DNA from: Streptomyces sp. NBC_01717
Lineage (GTDB): Bacteria > Actinomycetota > Actinomycetes > Streptomycetales > Streptomycetaceae
Reading direction: 5' to 3'
Length of the DNA stretch: 64,000 nucleotides
NCBI RefSeq assembly: GCF_036248255.1
Contig: NZ_CP109178.1
Coordinates: 2,170,001-2,234,000 of the forward strand
A model generated the notes under the pieces. The model had not been told where the DNA came from, made no database searches, and worked only from the letters and a program-made list of their open reading frames with translations. A program made the translations under genes and the position numbers. Positions 1-8,888 of the stretch are shown here, in pieces. Position 1 is the stretch's first letter. The number at the start of each line of letters is the position of its first letter.

Positions 1-1367
1 GGCAGGTCGTACTGGACGAGGGTCAGGAAGTCGCCCATCAACATGGTGAATCCGCCGTCGCCGGACATCGACACGACCTGCCGGTTCCGGTCGACGAACT
101 GGGCGCCGATGGCCTGCGGCAGCGCGTTGGCCATCGAGCCGTGACTGAACGAACCGATCACCCGGCGCTTTCCGTTCGGCGACAGATAGCGGGCCGCCCA
201 GACGTTGCACATCCCGGTGTCGACGGTGAACACGGCATCGTCGTCGGCGAGTTCGTCGAGCACCGAGGCGACGTACTCCGGGTGGATCGGGATGTGCTTC
301 TCGACCTTGCGGGTGTACGCCTTGACCACGCCCTCCAGCGCCTCGGCGTGCTTCTTCAGCATCCGGTCGAGGAATTTCCGGTCGGTCTTGGCCTTCACCC
401 GCGGCGTCAGACAGCGCAGCGTCTCGCGGACATCGCCCCACACCGCCAGATCCAGCTTGGAGCGGCGGCCCAGGTTCTCGGGGCGTACATCGACCTGGAC
501 GATCTTCACATCGGTGGGCAGGAAGGCGTTGTACGGGAAGTCGGTGCCGAGCAGGACCAGCAGATCGCACTCATGGGTCGCCTCGTACGCGGCGCCGTAG
601 CCGAGCAGTCCGCTCATGCCGACGTCGTACGGGTTGTCGTACTGGATCCACTCCTTGCCCCGCAACGCGTGCCCGACCGGGGCCTTCACCCGCTCGGCGA
701 ACTCCATGACCTCGGCGTGGGCGCCCGCGGTGCCGCTGCCGCAGAAGAGGGTCACCCGTTTCGCCTCGTCGACCATCCGGCAGAGCTTCTCGATCTCCTC
801 GTCGCCGGGCCGTACCGTCGGCCGCGAGGTGACCAGGGCATGCTCGATCGACTTCTCCGGCGCCGGCTGGGAGGCGATGTCACCCGGCATCGAGACGACG
901 CTGACGCCGCCTCGGCCGATCGCGTGCTGAATCGCCGTCTGGAGCAGCCGTGGCATCTGCTGCGGGTTGGAGATCATCTCGTTGTAGTGGCTGCACTCCT
1001 GGAAGAGCAGATCCGGATGCGTCTCCTGGAAGTAGCCGAGACCGATCTCGCTCGAAGGGATGTGCGAGGCGAGGGCGAGGACGGGAGCCATGGAACGGTG
1101 GGCGTCGTAGAGGCCGTTGATGAGGTGCAGATTGCCGGGGCCGCAGGAGCCCGCGCAGGCGGCGAGGGAGCCGGTGATCTGGGCCTCGGCACCGGCGGCG
1201 AACGCGGCGGTCTCCTCGTGCCTGACCTGGATCCACTCGATGGCGGAGTTGCGGCGGATGGCGTCGACGACCGGGTTGAGGCTGTCGCCGACGACGCCGT
1301 AGAGCCTCTTGACGCCCGCCCGGACGAGAATGTCGACGAACTGCTCCGACACGTTCTGCTTGGCCAT
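1..1367 (-). CDS. poxB: PoxB-like pyruvate dehydrogenase (quinone), 3' end cut by window
   Basis: Thiamine-diphosphate enzyme of the pyruvate oxidase/acetolactate synthase superfamily. Members of this branch decarboxylate pyruvate to acetate and CO2 and pass electrons to the quinone pool at the membrane. The ATG at 1367 has GGAGAGGA eight bases upstream. About 455 residues are present and the C-terminus lies outside the window; the family is usually near 580 residues. Visible are the N-terminal cofactor-activating glutamate in RHEETAAFAAG (about residue 51), the middle FAD-type domain, and, close to the cut, the TPP motif starting GDGGFTML. It appears to be transcribed alone; the next gene upstream on the same strand ends 63 bases away. 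Acetolactate synthase or an oxygen-using pyruvate oxidase are alternatives, since the discriminating C-terminal helix is missing. Confidence 0.85.
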   Translation of the reverse strand, partial: MAKQNVSEQFVDILVRAGVKRLYGVVGDSLNPVVDAIRRNSAIEWIQVRHEETAAFAAGAEAQITGSLAACAGSCGPGNLHLINGLYDAHRSMAPVLALASHIPSSEIGLGYFQETHPDLLFQECSHYNEMISNPQQMPRLLQTAIQHAIGRGGVSVVSMPGDIASQPAPEKSIEHALVTSRPTVRPGDEEIEKLCRMVDEAKRVTLFCGSGTAGAHAEVMEFAERVKAPVGHALRGKEWIQYDNPYDVGMSGLLGYGAAYEATHECDLLVLLGTDFPYNAFLPTDVKIVQVDVRPENLGRRSKLDLAVWGDVRETLRCLTPRVKAKTDRKFLDRMLKKHAEALEGVVKAYTRKVEKHIPIHPEYVASVLDELADDDAVFTVDTGMCNVWAARYLSPNGKRRVIGSFSHGSMANALPQAIGAQFVDRNRQVVSMSGDGGFTMLMGDFLTLVQYDL

Positions 1368-1429
1368 GGGTGCGTATCCTCTCCGCGCCGGCAGCGCGCT
1401 AGGAATCCATCAACCCATGGCCCGCACGG

Positions 1430-3019
1430 TTACGCCTCCCAGACGCCGACACTCGTGCGGTCGTCGGCGTACCCCTTCACCCTGAGCTGGGTGTCCGCGA
1501 GGAAGGCCGCCAGGCCGGGCGGTTCCGGGGGCGTCCAGCGTTCGGCGAGCTCGTCGGCGAGGGCGGGCTCGCCGCGCAACGGCTCGGCCAGCCCGGTGCT
1601 GCAGAGCAGCAGCGTGTCCCCCGGTCGGGCCACCGAGGCGCGGAACCGGAAGGGCTCCGCCGGTGGCGGGGGCGGGCTCTCGATGTACGGGGACGGGGGC
1701 GTCGTGATCCCCAGGTCCATGGTCAGCCGGTCGCCGTGGGGCCCGCTCTCGGGGGACGCGGATCCGAAACCGACGACGGGCTCCCCGGTGACGGCCCCGG
1801 GCGCCGGAACGTCCGGTTCGAGGTCCCGCCAGACGCCGTCGCGCAGCCGGAAGAGCCCGCCGCCGCCCACTCCGAAGAAGACCCGGGTGCGGCAGTCGGG
1901 GTCGGCCGACAGGAGCAGGCAGCGCAGGCCCGCGGTGTACTCGTGCGGTTCGAGCCCCAACTCGGCGGCGCGGGCGCGGAGCCTGCCGTAACTGCGGTCG
2001 GTGAGGCGCTGCAGACCGGACTTGAGGTCGGCCCGGCGGCCTGCCCTTATGTCCTCGGCGAGGCGGGCGTGGCTGCGGCCGACAGCACCGCCGATCCAGC
2101 GGCAGGCGTCGGCGGCCGCGAGATGGGCGCCCTCGGCGGCGCGGGCGCCGCTGGCGACGGCGATGAGCACGAGAGCGTTCTCGGCGGCGCCGAAGCGCAC
2201 GGTGAGCAGGGCGTCGCGCCGGGGCTCGCCGCGGAACCGCGCGGAGTCCCCTCGCACCGAGGCGGCACGCAGGGTGTACGTGCCGTACCTGGCTCCGTCG
2301 AGCACGGTGTCGGCGACGAGCCCGTCGAGTTCCTGGGGGGTGGTGGCGGGCAGGGCGGTGGGCTCTGCGTCGTAGGTGGGCGGCCGGTCCCCTACATACA
2401 TGAGTCCGGGGCGGGATGTGGGGCCGGGAGCAGCCGGGGCGGGGCCGGAGCCGGAATCGGTCGCCCCTGCGGGTGCGGGGTCATCCGGGGCCTCGGCCCG
2501 CTCGGCGACCGGCCGCCTCGGCAGAGGCGGCACGTGCTCGGGCGGAGGCGGGGCCGGGACGGGTGGCGGGGCCGGGACGGGTGGCGGGGCCGGGACGGGT
2601 GGCGGTCCATCGACGATCCCCGGCCGCTCGGCGCCGGGCGGCGGGACCGGGGGCGGCGCATCGACGAGCGGCGACGCAGGAGCCGGTGGTACGGCGAGGG
2701 TTCGTGGCTGTGCGGCGCCGCTCGGTGGCTCCCACGGGGCGCGCTCGGCCTCCGCCGGCGGCTCCCATGGCGCACGCTCCCGTACAGGTGGCGCGGGCGG
2801 CGTCCGAGGATCGGGCACGGCCGCGTCCGTCCCGCCGTCCCCGTCATCACGACCGGGCCCGCCCCGCCCCGCCGGACCCACCGCGTCCGAGGCCGAGTCG
2901 AAGCGGTCGTCGAGACTGTCGGCCGCGTTGGTCGACCCGGCGTCCGCGGCGGTTTCGTCGTACAGCCTGCGCCACCAGTCGTCCTCGTGGGCGGCGGGCC
3001 TCTCCCCCTGCTGACTCAT
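1430..3019 (-). CDS. PP2C-like protein with long proline-rich N-terminus, probable pseudophosphatase
   Basis: 529 residues from an ATG at 3019. Residues 1-230 are low-complexity and proline-rich, with two APWEPP copies and a run of PPPVPAP repeats. The C-terminal half (about 240-529) has the overall pattern of the PP2C family, which removes phosphate from Ser/Thr with two metal ions, and ends in the typical DDRTSVGVW strand. The metal-binding Asp motif that normally reads like DGxGG appears instead as VASGARAAEGAH, so catalytic activity is doubtful. There is no signal peptide or membrane segment. The family assignment is by pattern recognition; the loss of activity is inference. It may act as a scaffold or phosphopeptide-binding protein. 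Confidence 0.7.
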   Translation of the reverse strand: MSQQGERPAAHEDDWWRRLYDETAADAGSTNAADSLDDRFDSASDAVGPAGRGGPGRDDGDGGTDAAVPDPRTPPAPPVRERAPWEPPAEAERAPWEPPSGAAQPRTLAVPPAPASPLVDAPPPVPPPGAERPGIVDGPPPVPAPPPVPAPPPVPAPPPPEHVPPLPRRPVAERAEAPDDPAPAGATDSGSGPAPAAPGPTSRPGLMYVGDRPPTYDAEPTALPATTPQELDGLVADTVLDGARYGTYTLRAASVRGDSARFRGEPRRDALLTVRFGAAENALVLIAVASGARAAEGAHLAAADACRWIGGAVGRSHARLAEDIRAGRRADLKSGLQRLTDRSYGRLRARAAELGLEPHEYTAGLRCLLLSADPDCRTRVFFGVGGGGLFRLRDGVWRDLEPDVPAPGAVTGEPVVGFGSASPESGPHGDRLTMDLGITTPPSPYIESPPPPPAEPFRFRASVARPGDTLLLCSTGLAEPLRGEPALADELAERWTPPEPPGLAAFLADTQLRVKGYADDRTSVGVWEA

Positions 3020-3065
3020 GCCCTTATTGTCCACCGCACGGGCCGTACGAAAACGGGTCATCGGG

Positions 3066-3121
3066 AAAAAAGAGGTCCGCCGGGCGACCCCACCCCCCAC
3101 GGGAAGGACGCCCGGCGGACC
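3066..3121 (-). terminator. Intrinsic terminator of the large subtilase gene
   Basis: A perfect 13-base stem (3074-3086 with 3109-3121) with a 22-base loop, followed on the minus strand by a TTTTTT run (3066-3071). This is a canonical Rho-independent terminator, placed 20 bases after the stop of the gene ending at 3141. Confidence 0.9.
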
Positions 3122-3140
3122 GGTTCTGGTGTGACCCGGG

Positions 3141-6100
3141 TCAGCGCACCGCGTATGCGTCGACGATGGTCTGGACGACGGAGTTGCCGTTGGCGTCCGT
3201 CAGTTCCGTCTTCAGCGTGACCGGCTTGCCGGCCGCGCCCGCGTGGTTCACGGTCGCGGTCCAACGCCCGTCCCGCTGTGCGGTGGTGGCCTGGGTCCAG
3301 GTCGTGCCACCGTCGTACGAGTACGAGACCTTGGCCGCGGTCAGCTTGCCGGGTGTGTAGCCCGCGTGGCCGGTGACGCTCAGGCCGATCTTCTGACCGT
3401 CCTGTGCCGCCAGGGTCTTCATCCCGTCCGTCGCCAGGTCGTAGCCCGGGAAGAGGAGCGGGATGCCCTGAGAGTACGCGTTCTCATCCCGCTTCGAACG
3501 GAATTTCCAGGTGGTCTCGGTCTGGGTGGACCGCTTCCACACGGCCGCGGGGGAACCGACCTTCATGGTGACCATGGTCAGCTCGTACGGTGCGTCCTCG
3601 GCCGGCACCTCGAACACGCCGGACGGGTACCCGCTGCTGCCGTAGTTCTTGTCGCCGCTGGTCAGTGTCATGTTGCCCAGGTCACCGAACGAGCCCTGGA
3701 TACCACCATGTTCGCTGTCGGCCCAGAAGCCCGGGGCGACGCCGATCAGGTTGTCCTGCCGCTCGGCGGCGAGCACCTCCTTGCCCTGGAAGTCGCGCGG
3801 AGTGGACGGACCGACGATCCCCCGGTACCAGCTCTCCGTGCGCTGCGAGCCGGACTTGTAGGTGTGGGCGGGGTCCACCATGGACTCGCCCCAGGGGAAG
3901 CTGGAGGAGACGAAGCGCTCCCAGGCGCTGTCGCCCGCCGAGTAGTACTCGGTGCGCTTGCCCGGGACGGCGACGGTGTCGAACGCGGCGGAGAAGCGCC
4001 CGCCGTACGGCCGGTCCATGACCACCGAGTCGACGTAGTCGGCTGCCACGCCCATCGCCTCGTATGTGGCGGTGGACTTGCCGAGCTTGCTGTCACGGAC
4101 CTTGTACGTACGGTCCGAGGTGACCGGGCCGGTCTCGGGGAAACTGAGGTTGTAGACGAACGGGCTGGCGGCGGTGGCCTTCCAGCGCAGCGTCACGAGA
4201 CCGTCGGCGAGGGCGGCGGTCAGGCCGGCGGCCTCACTCGTCTCGATCGCGAGGGAGGGCAACGGCGCCGAGCCGAAGCCGAGGGACGGCAGCCAGGTGC
4301 CCGCGGACGGGCGGTACACGATGATCGCCTTGGCGCCGGCGGCCTTGGCGTTCCGCGCCTGGACGGTCATGAATCCGTCGTCGGCGACCTTCACCAGAGC
4401 GATCTTGCCCGCGACGCCGGCGGCCTTCAGCTCGTCCGGAGTGCCGGTGCCCGCGTCCACGAGCGCGGCCTCGCCCGTACCGTCGAGGCTGACGGCGCTG
4501 GTGCTGGCCGTCTGCGGGTGCAGCTCGGCACCGCCGACGACCGAGAGCTTCTCGATCTGCGGGGCGTACGCACGCCAGAAGCTGGCGAACTCGAAGTCGC
4601 CGTCGGTGGCCCTGCCCTCGACGTCGGCCAGGTAGTTCTTCACGACGCGGCTGCCGGTGACGGAACCCGAGTGCAGCCAGACGTCGTCCCAGCTGCGTCC
4701 GAAGCTGAGGGTCGTCGAGCGGTTCTCGGACCTGCGGTCCTCGGTCTTCACCTGGATCCGGTGGGCCTTCCGGGCGTCCAGTACCAGGGTGGTGTCCTTG
4801 GTGACGTTCAGCTGCGGCCTGGCGAGGTAGCCGACGGACTCGACCATCCTGCCGGTGGCGTCCTTCAGGTCCGGCGACATGACGAAGCTGGAGACGAAGT
4901 ACGCACCGGGGCGCACCTGGTACACCTGGTCGGCCGCCCCGTCGTTGAAGCGGCGCTCACCGCTGGCGGTGTCGGTGCCGATGACGTCCAGCGAGGAGGA
5001 ACCCGCGGCGGGCTTGCCGGTGCGGTCGATGAGCTTGACGCGCAGGGTGACCGTCTCGGCGCCGACGTACAGCGAGAACGGGGTGGAGACCTTGACGCCG
5101 TCGGCGCCGGTGGCCAGTACGCGCCCGGTGACGTCGCCGTACTGGGCGGCCTTCAGCTGCGCGGTCGGGTCGATGTGCAGCGGGACCTTGACGGTCGCTC
5201 CGGCCGGCACGGTGACACTGCTCGCGTCCAGCTTGGCGACGGAGGAGCGGACCGCCGAGCCGTCGTTGCCGGTGACGCCCTGGACCTTCAGCGACAGCTT
5301 CACCGGCTTGGTGCCGGAGTTGGTGTACGGGACGTCGACCGTGGTGCGGTCGCTCCTGTCCTGCGGCCAGTTGAACGTGCCGCCCTGGACGGCGGGGGCG
5401 CCGACGACGGTGGTGTCGATGGCGGCCTTGACATCGAGGCGGCCGCCGCCGGTCTCCCGTACGTCGCCGGGGATGTCGCTCTTCGCGGAGGACACGAGAG
5501 CGGCCTTGATCTGCTGTGCTGTCCAGTCCGGGTGACGCTGCTTCACGATGGCGGCGGCGCCCGCGACATGCGGGGTGGCCATCGACGTACCGGACATCGT
5601 CCGGTACGCGTACACCCCGCGGCCACCGGCCGCTGCGGCCGAGATGTCGACGCCGGGGGCGGAGATCTCGGGCTTGAGGGTGTGCGAGCCGATCACGGGT
5701 CCGCGGCTGGAGAACTGGGCGGTGGAGTCGTCGCGGTCGACGGCGCCGACGGTCAGCACACTGGGGGCGCAGCCCGGCGAGGAGACAGTGTTCAGCGTCG
5801 GGCCGGAGTTGCCCGCCGCGATCACGAACAGGGTGTCCTTGCTCTGGGCGAGTTCCTCGGCGGCGACGCTCATCGGGTCGGTGCAGTCGGTCGGCGTCTG
5901 GCTGCCGAGACTCATCGAGACGACGTCGGCCTTCTGGTCGACGGCCCACTGCATACCGGCGATGATCCAGGACTCGGCGCCGGAACCGCTGTCGTTGAGG
6001 ACCTTGCCGGCGAGCAGGTCGGCGCCAGGGGCGACGCCCTTCTTCTTCCCGTCGCTGGCCGCGCCGGATCCGCCCACGGTGGAGATGGTGTGGGTGCCGT

Positions 6101-6917
6101 GGCCCTGCCGGTCGTCGGTGGTGCCGGAGTCGGTGAAGTTCTCCGAGGCGGCGATCCGGCCCTTGAGGTCGGGGTGTTCGGCGTCGACACCGGTGTCGAG
6201 CACGGCGACCTTGGTGCCCTTGCCGTCGTAACCGGCGGCCCAGGCGAGGTCGGCGCCGACCTGCTTCGTCGACTTGTCGAGAGTGGCCTGAACCTTGCGG
6301 TCGAGCCAGAGCTTCTTGAGACCGGAGACCGAGCGGGAGCGGGTGTCGGTGACGTCCGACCAGAAGTCGGCGGCCTTCTCCTTGTCCGCCTTGAGCGCGA
6401 CGCCGTCGATGGCGTCGAGCGCGAGTCCGCGCTTCGCTCCGCGCGGGGTGACGGGCGCCGAGCGGGCCAGGTCCTGGCCGTACACCGCGATCAGCGGCAG
6501 CGACTTGGTGCTCGCGTCGTCGTAGCCCTGGCGGATCAGTCCGGTGACGTTGAAGAGTTCTTCGTCGACCTTGCCCGCGGCGAGCGCCTCGGTCGCGGTG
6601 TCCGGGTAGACGTACAGGTCCTTGCCGGACTGCCGGGTCTGGATGAGCGGCACGGTGCCGTCCTCGCGTGGCAGCGCGGTGGCGGACGCCGCCCCCGAAC
6701 GGTCCGTGCTCACCAGAACCTTGTCCCCGGTGACCAGGGTGACGGTGACCGGCTTGCTGCCCTTCCCGGCGGCGGCAGCGGTGGCTGCCGCACTTCCGGT
6801 GAGCGGTCTTGTCGCGGCGGGCGCGTCCTGTGGCACGGCCACGGACGGCGCTACCACGGTGGCGGCCAGGACGGCGGCTGTCGCCGCTCCCAGCGCCGTA
6901 CGCGATATCGGGCGCAT
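3141..6917 (-). CDS. Secreted S8 (subtilisin) peptidase with PA domain, 1258 aa
   Basis: Extracellular serine endopeptidase. The ATG at 6917 follows GGGGAGAGCG and opens a signal peptide (MRPISRTALG then a hydrophobic alanine/valine stretch to about residue 38). A propeptide-like segment precedes the catalytic domain. The triad is complete: Asp241 in VAVLDTGVD, His273 in GHGTHTIST, Ser445 in GTSMATPHV. A protease-associated (PA) insert that includes AGAKAIIVY lies after the catalytic domain, at roughly 780-880. The remaining C-terminus looks beta-rich and is about twice the size of a plain subtilase. It diverges from a TrmB/LuxR-type regulator gene 211 bases away, which may control it. The substrate is unknown. 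Confidence 0.9.
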   Translation of the reverse strand: MRPISRTALGAATAAVLAATVVAPSVAVPQDAPAATRPLTGSAAATAAAAGKGSKPVTVTLVTGDKVLVSTDRSGAASATALPREDGTVPLIQTRQSGKDLYVYPDTATEALAAGKVDEELFNVTGLIRQGYDDASTKSLPLIAVYGQDLARSAPVTPRGAKRGLALDAIDGVALKADKEKAADFWSDVTDTRSRSVSGLKKLWLDRKVQATLDKSTKQVGADLAWAAGYDGKGTKVAVLDTGVDAEHPDLKGRIAASENFTDSGTTDDRQGHGTHTISTVGGSGAASDGKKKGVAPGADLLAGKVLNDSGSGAESWIIAGMQWAVDQKADVVSMSLGSQTPTDCTDPMSVAAEELAQSKDTLFVIAAGNSGPTLNTVSSPGCAPSVLTVGAVDRDDSTAQFSSRGPVIGSHTLKPEISAPGVDISAAAAGGRGVYAYRTMSGTSMATPHVAGAAAIVKQRHPDWTAQQIKAALVSSAKSDIPGDVRETGGGRLDVKAAIDTTVVGAPAVQGGTFNWPQDRSDRTTVDVPYTNSGTKPVKLSLKVQGVTGNDGSAVRSSVAKLDASSVTVPAGATVKVPLHIDPTAQLKAAQYGDVTGRVLATGADGVKVSTPFSLYVGAETVTLRVKLIDRTGKPAAGSSSLDVIGTDTASGERRFNDGAADQVYQVRPGAYFVSSFVMSPDLKDATGRMVESVGYLARPQLNVTKDTTLVLDARKAHRIQVKTEDRRSENRSTTLSFGRSWDDVWLHSGSVTGSRVVKNYLADVEGRATDGDFEFASFWRAYAPQIEKLSVVGGAELHPQTASTSAVSLDGTGEAALVDAGTGTPDELKAAGVAGKIALVKVADDGFMTVQARNAKAAGAKAIIVYRPSAGTWLPSLGFGSAPLPSLAIETSEAAGLTAALADGLVTLRWKATAASPFVYNLSFPETGPVTSDRTYKVRDSKLGKSTATYEAMGVAADYVDSVVMDRPYGGRFSAAFDTVAVPGKRTEYYSAGDSAWERFVSSSFPWGESMVDPAHTYKSGSQRTESWYRGIVGPSTPRDFQGKEVLAAERQDNLIGVAPGFWADSEHGGIQGSFGDLGNMTLTSGDKNYGSSGYPSGVFEVPAEDAPYELTMVTMKVGSPAAVWKRSTQTETTWKFRSKRDENAYSQGIPLLFPGYDLATDGMKTLAAQDGQKIGLSVTGHAGYTPGKLTAAKVSYSYDGGTTWTQATTAQRDGRWTATVNHAGAAGKPVTLKTELTDANGNSVVQTIVDAYAVR

Positions 6918-6986
6918 CGCTCTCCCCAGGTGATTCCGGAAGAAGGGCACACAAAGGCCTTGTTTCCGGAGGTTGTTGGTACTGCG

Positions 6987-7050
6987 GTGGCGCCACATTG
7001 GCAGAGGTACGTGCGATACAGGGATGATGTACACGGCGGGTTTACGCCGT
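6987..7050. promoter_or_regulatory. Divergent promoter region with two palindromes
   Basis: Between the subtilase start (6917, minus) and the regulator start (7129, plus). It holds a perfect 10-base palindrome GTGGCGCCAC (6987-6996) and a 6-base inverted repeat ACGGCG-N6-CGCCGT (7033-7050). Either could be the binding site of the adjacent HTH regulator. This is inference from position only. Confidence 0.4.
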
Positions 7051-7128
7051 GGCCGCTTTCCGCCACCGCCGACCTGCCGAAGAGTGCGCAACGATGCAGA
7101 AATGACGCGTCCGGGGAGGGGTCCGAAG

Positions 7129-8118
7129 GTGCTGGGAGCCATAGGTCTCGACGAGAGACAGGAGTCCGCCTACCGTGCGCTCGTCGCGATGGGGGCGGCG
7201 GAGGTCAACGACCTCGCGCACCGGCTGGGGCTTCCCGAGTCGGAGACCGAGCGGGCGCTGCGCCGGCTGGAGCAGCAGGGTCTCGCCGCCCAGTCGTCCG
7301 CCCGCACCGGCCGGTGGGTGGCGGCGCCTCCCGGGGTCGCCCTGGGTGCGCTGCTCACCCAGCAGCGCCATGAGCTGGAGCAGGCGGAGCTGGCGGCGGC
7401 GCTGCTCGCCGAGGAGTACCGGGCGGATGCCGCCGAACCCGCCGTGCACGACCTGGTCGAGGTGGTCACGGGCGCGAGCGCGGTGGCGCACCGCTTCCAC
7501 CAGTTGCAGCTGGGGGCGGCGAGCGAGGTGTGCGCGCTGGTCACCGGGAACCCGATCGCGGTCAGCGGTCTGGAGAACGAGTCGGAGGAGCGGGCCGCCA
7601 CCCGTGGAGTGTCGTTCCGGGTGGTGATCGAGCGCGAGGTGCTCGCGCTGCCGAGCGGGATCCTGGAACTGTCGGCGGCGCTGAGCCGGAACGAGCAGTG
7701 CCGGGTCGTCGACCGGGTGCCGACCAAGCTGGTCGTCGCGGACGCCTCGCTGGCCATGGTGCCGCTGACGGGTCGCGGCGCCGAGCCGGCGGCGCTGGTC
7801 GTCCATGCCTCCGGGCTGCTGGAGTCGTTGATGGGGCTCTTCGAGGCGGTGTGGCGCGAGGCCATGCCGCTGCGGCTCGGCGAGAGCGGCTGGGCTCAGG
7901 AGACCACCGTCGGACCCGATCCGACCGACCTGGAGATTCTGTCGTTGCTGCTGGCCGGGCTGACGGACGCGAGCGTGGCGAAACAGCTGGAGCTGGGGCT
8001 GCGGACCGTCCAGCGGCGGGTGAAGGGCCTGATGGAGCTGACCGGCGTGTCGACGCGGCTGCAGCTGGGCTGGCATGCGTACGAACGGGGCTGGGTCTCC
8101 CGCAGCCCGCGAGCCTGA
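7129..8118 (+). CDS. TrmB/LuxR-type helix-turn-helix transcriptional regulator
   Basis: 329 residues. An N-terminal winged-helix segment resembling TrmB (AIGLDERQESAYRALVAMGA onward) is followed by a middle ligand-type domain and a C-terminal LuxR-like HTH (ILSLLLAGLTDASVAKQLEL). The GTG at 7129 is chosen because GGGGAGGGG ends about eight bases before it, whereas the in-frame ATG at 7102 has no ribosome binding site. No receiver or kinase domain is present. It is divergent from the large S8 peptidase, so a role as its local regulator is plausible but not shown. Confidence 0.8.
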   Translation: MLGAIGLDERQESAYRALVAMGAAEVNDLAHRLGLPESETERALRRLEQQGLAAQSSARTGRWVAAPPGVALGALLTQQRHELEQAELAAALLAEEYRADAAEPAVHDLVEVVTGASAVAHRFHQLQLGAASEVCALVTGNPIAVSGLENESEERAATRGVSFRVVIEREVLALPSGILELSAALSRNEQCRVVDRVPTKLVVADASLAMVPLTGRGAEPAALVVHASGLLESLMGLFEAVWREAMPLRLGESGWAQETTVGPDPTDLEILSLLLAGLTDASVAKQLELGLRTVQRRVKGLMELTGVSTRLQLGWHAYERGWVSRSPRA

Positions 8119-8211
8119 GACAGGCTGTCCGGCAGGGTCTCGCGATCGCCCCCCATTACGCCTCTGATCTGCATCTTCGGCTCCCGCCGGGCACCTTGCC
8201 GCCGGGCGGGA

Positions 8212-8230
8212 CCTGCCGGACTCCGGCAGG
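8212..8230 (+). promoter_or_regulatory. Short hairpin just before the DUF456 start
   Basis: A perfect 8-base stem (CCTGCCGG with CCGGCAGG) and a 3-base loop, ending 8 bases before the ATG at 8239. It could end the upstream transcript or hinder translation initiation of the next gene; the sequence does not decide. Confidence 0.4.
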
Positions 8231-8238
8231 CTGGTCAG

Positions 8239-8721
8239 ATGGGTGTGTGGCAGCTCATCGCCGTGGGCCTGGTCATTCTGCTCGGCCTGGTCGGCGTGCT
8301 GGTGCCCGGGGTGCCGGGGCAGGCGATGGTCTGGGCAGCCGTGCTGTGGTGGGCACTCACCGAAAGGACCCCGGCCGCCTGGGGCGTACTGATCGGCGCC
8401 ACCGCGCTCCTGCTGCTGAACCAGGCGCTGAAGCCACTGCTGCGGCCGCGCCGCCCGCGCGAGTCCGGCGCCCCGCGCAAAACGCTGATGCTGGGCGGGA
8501 TCGCCGGGATCGTGGGCTTCTTCGTGCTGCCCGTGGTGGGCGGGATCGTGGGGTACGTCGGGGCTGTCTATGGTGCGGAGCGGCTGCGGCTCGGCAGCGG
8601 CGGGGCGGCCCGGGCCTCGCTCCGTTCGGTGATGCGGGCCACCGGCTACTCCGTGCTCGTCGAGCTGTTCGCATGTCTGCTGGTGACGGGGACGTGGCTG
8701 GTCGCGGTGATCCGGAGCTGA
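8239..8721 (+). CDS. DUF456 family integral membrane protein
   Basis: 160 residues with several hydrophobic helices (about 4-20, 30-45, 50-66, 85-112, 135-157) separated by a basic loop containing LLRPRRPRES. This glycine/valine-rich helical pattern, with PGVPGQ after the first helix, is typical of DUF456 proteins, whose function is unknown. It sits alone on the plus strand between a regulator and a glycosidase. No catalytic residues are evident. Confidence 0.75.
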   Translation: MGVWQLIAVGLVILLGLVGVLVPGVPGQAMVWAAVLWWALTERTPAAWGVLIGATALLLLNQALKPLLRPRRPRESGAPRKTLMLGGIAGIVGFFVLPVVGGIVGYVGAVYGAERLRLGSGGAARASLRSVMRATGYSVLVELFACLLVTGTWLVAVIRS

Positions 8722-8751
8722 CCGCTCACATCTCTCTCGGTGAACATCAGG

Positions 8752-8766
8752 CTGGACGCTGTCCAG
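8752..8766. promoter_or_regulatory. Inverted repeat, possible operator of the GH95 gene
   Basis: CTGGAC-GCT-GTCCAG is a perfect 6-base inverted repeat with a 3-base spacer, 35 bases upstream of a predicted -35 box. Size and placement fit an operator. No regulator gene is adjacent that clearly pairs with it. Confidence 0.4.
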
Positions 8767-8800
8767 ATAAGCGGTAACACATCGGATCTCTCCCGCTCTA

Positions 8801-8829
8801 TTGACGCCAGGATCACCCTTGCCTACCTT
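8801..8829 (+). promoter_or_regulatory. Predicted housekeeping-type promoter of the GH95 gene
   Basis: TTGACG (8801-8806), a 17-base spacer, then TACCTT (8824-8829), close to the vegetative sigma factor consensus. It would start transcription about 50 bases before the chosen start codon. Confidence 0.5.
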
Positions 8830-8888
8830 CCGTGAAGGAATAGCTCGGATGAATTGATGTGCCTGCGATCGAGTCGCCAGGAGACGCC

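Noticed and set aside
3243..7373. A 1376-codon open frame on the plus strand opposite the large subtilase
   Set aside because: The minus-strand frame has signal peptide, triad and family motifs. The plus frame is low-complexity Gly/Val/Arg protein, a usual antisense artefact of high-GC coding DNA.
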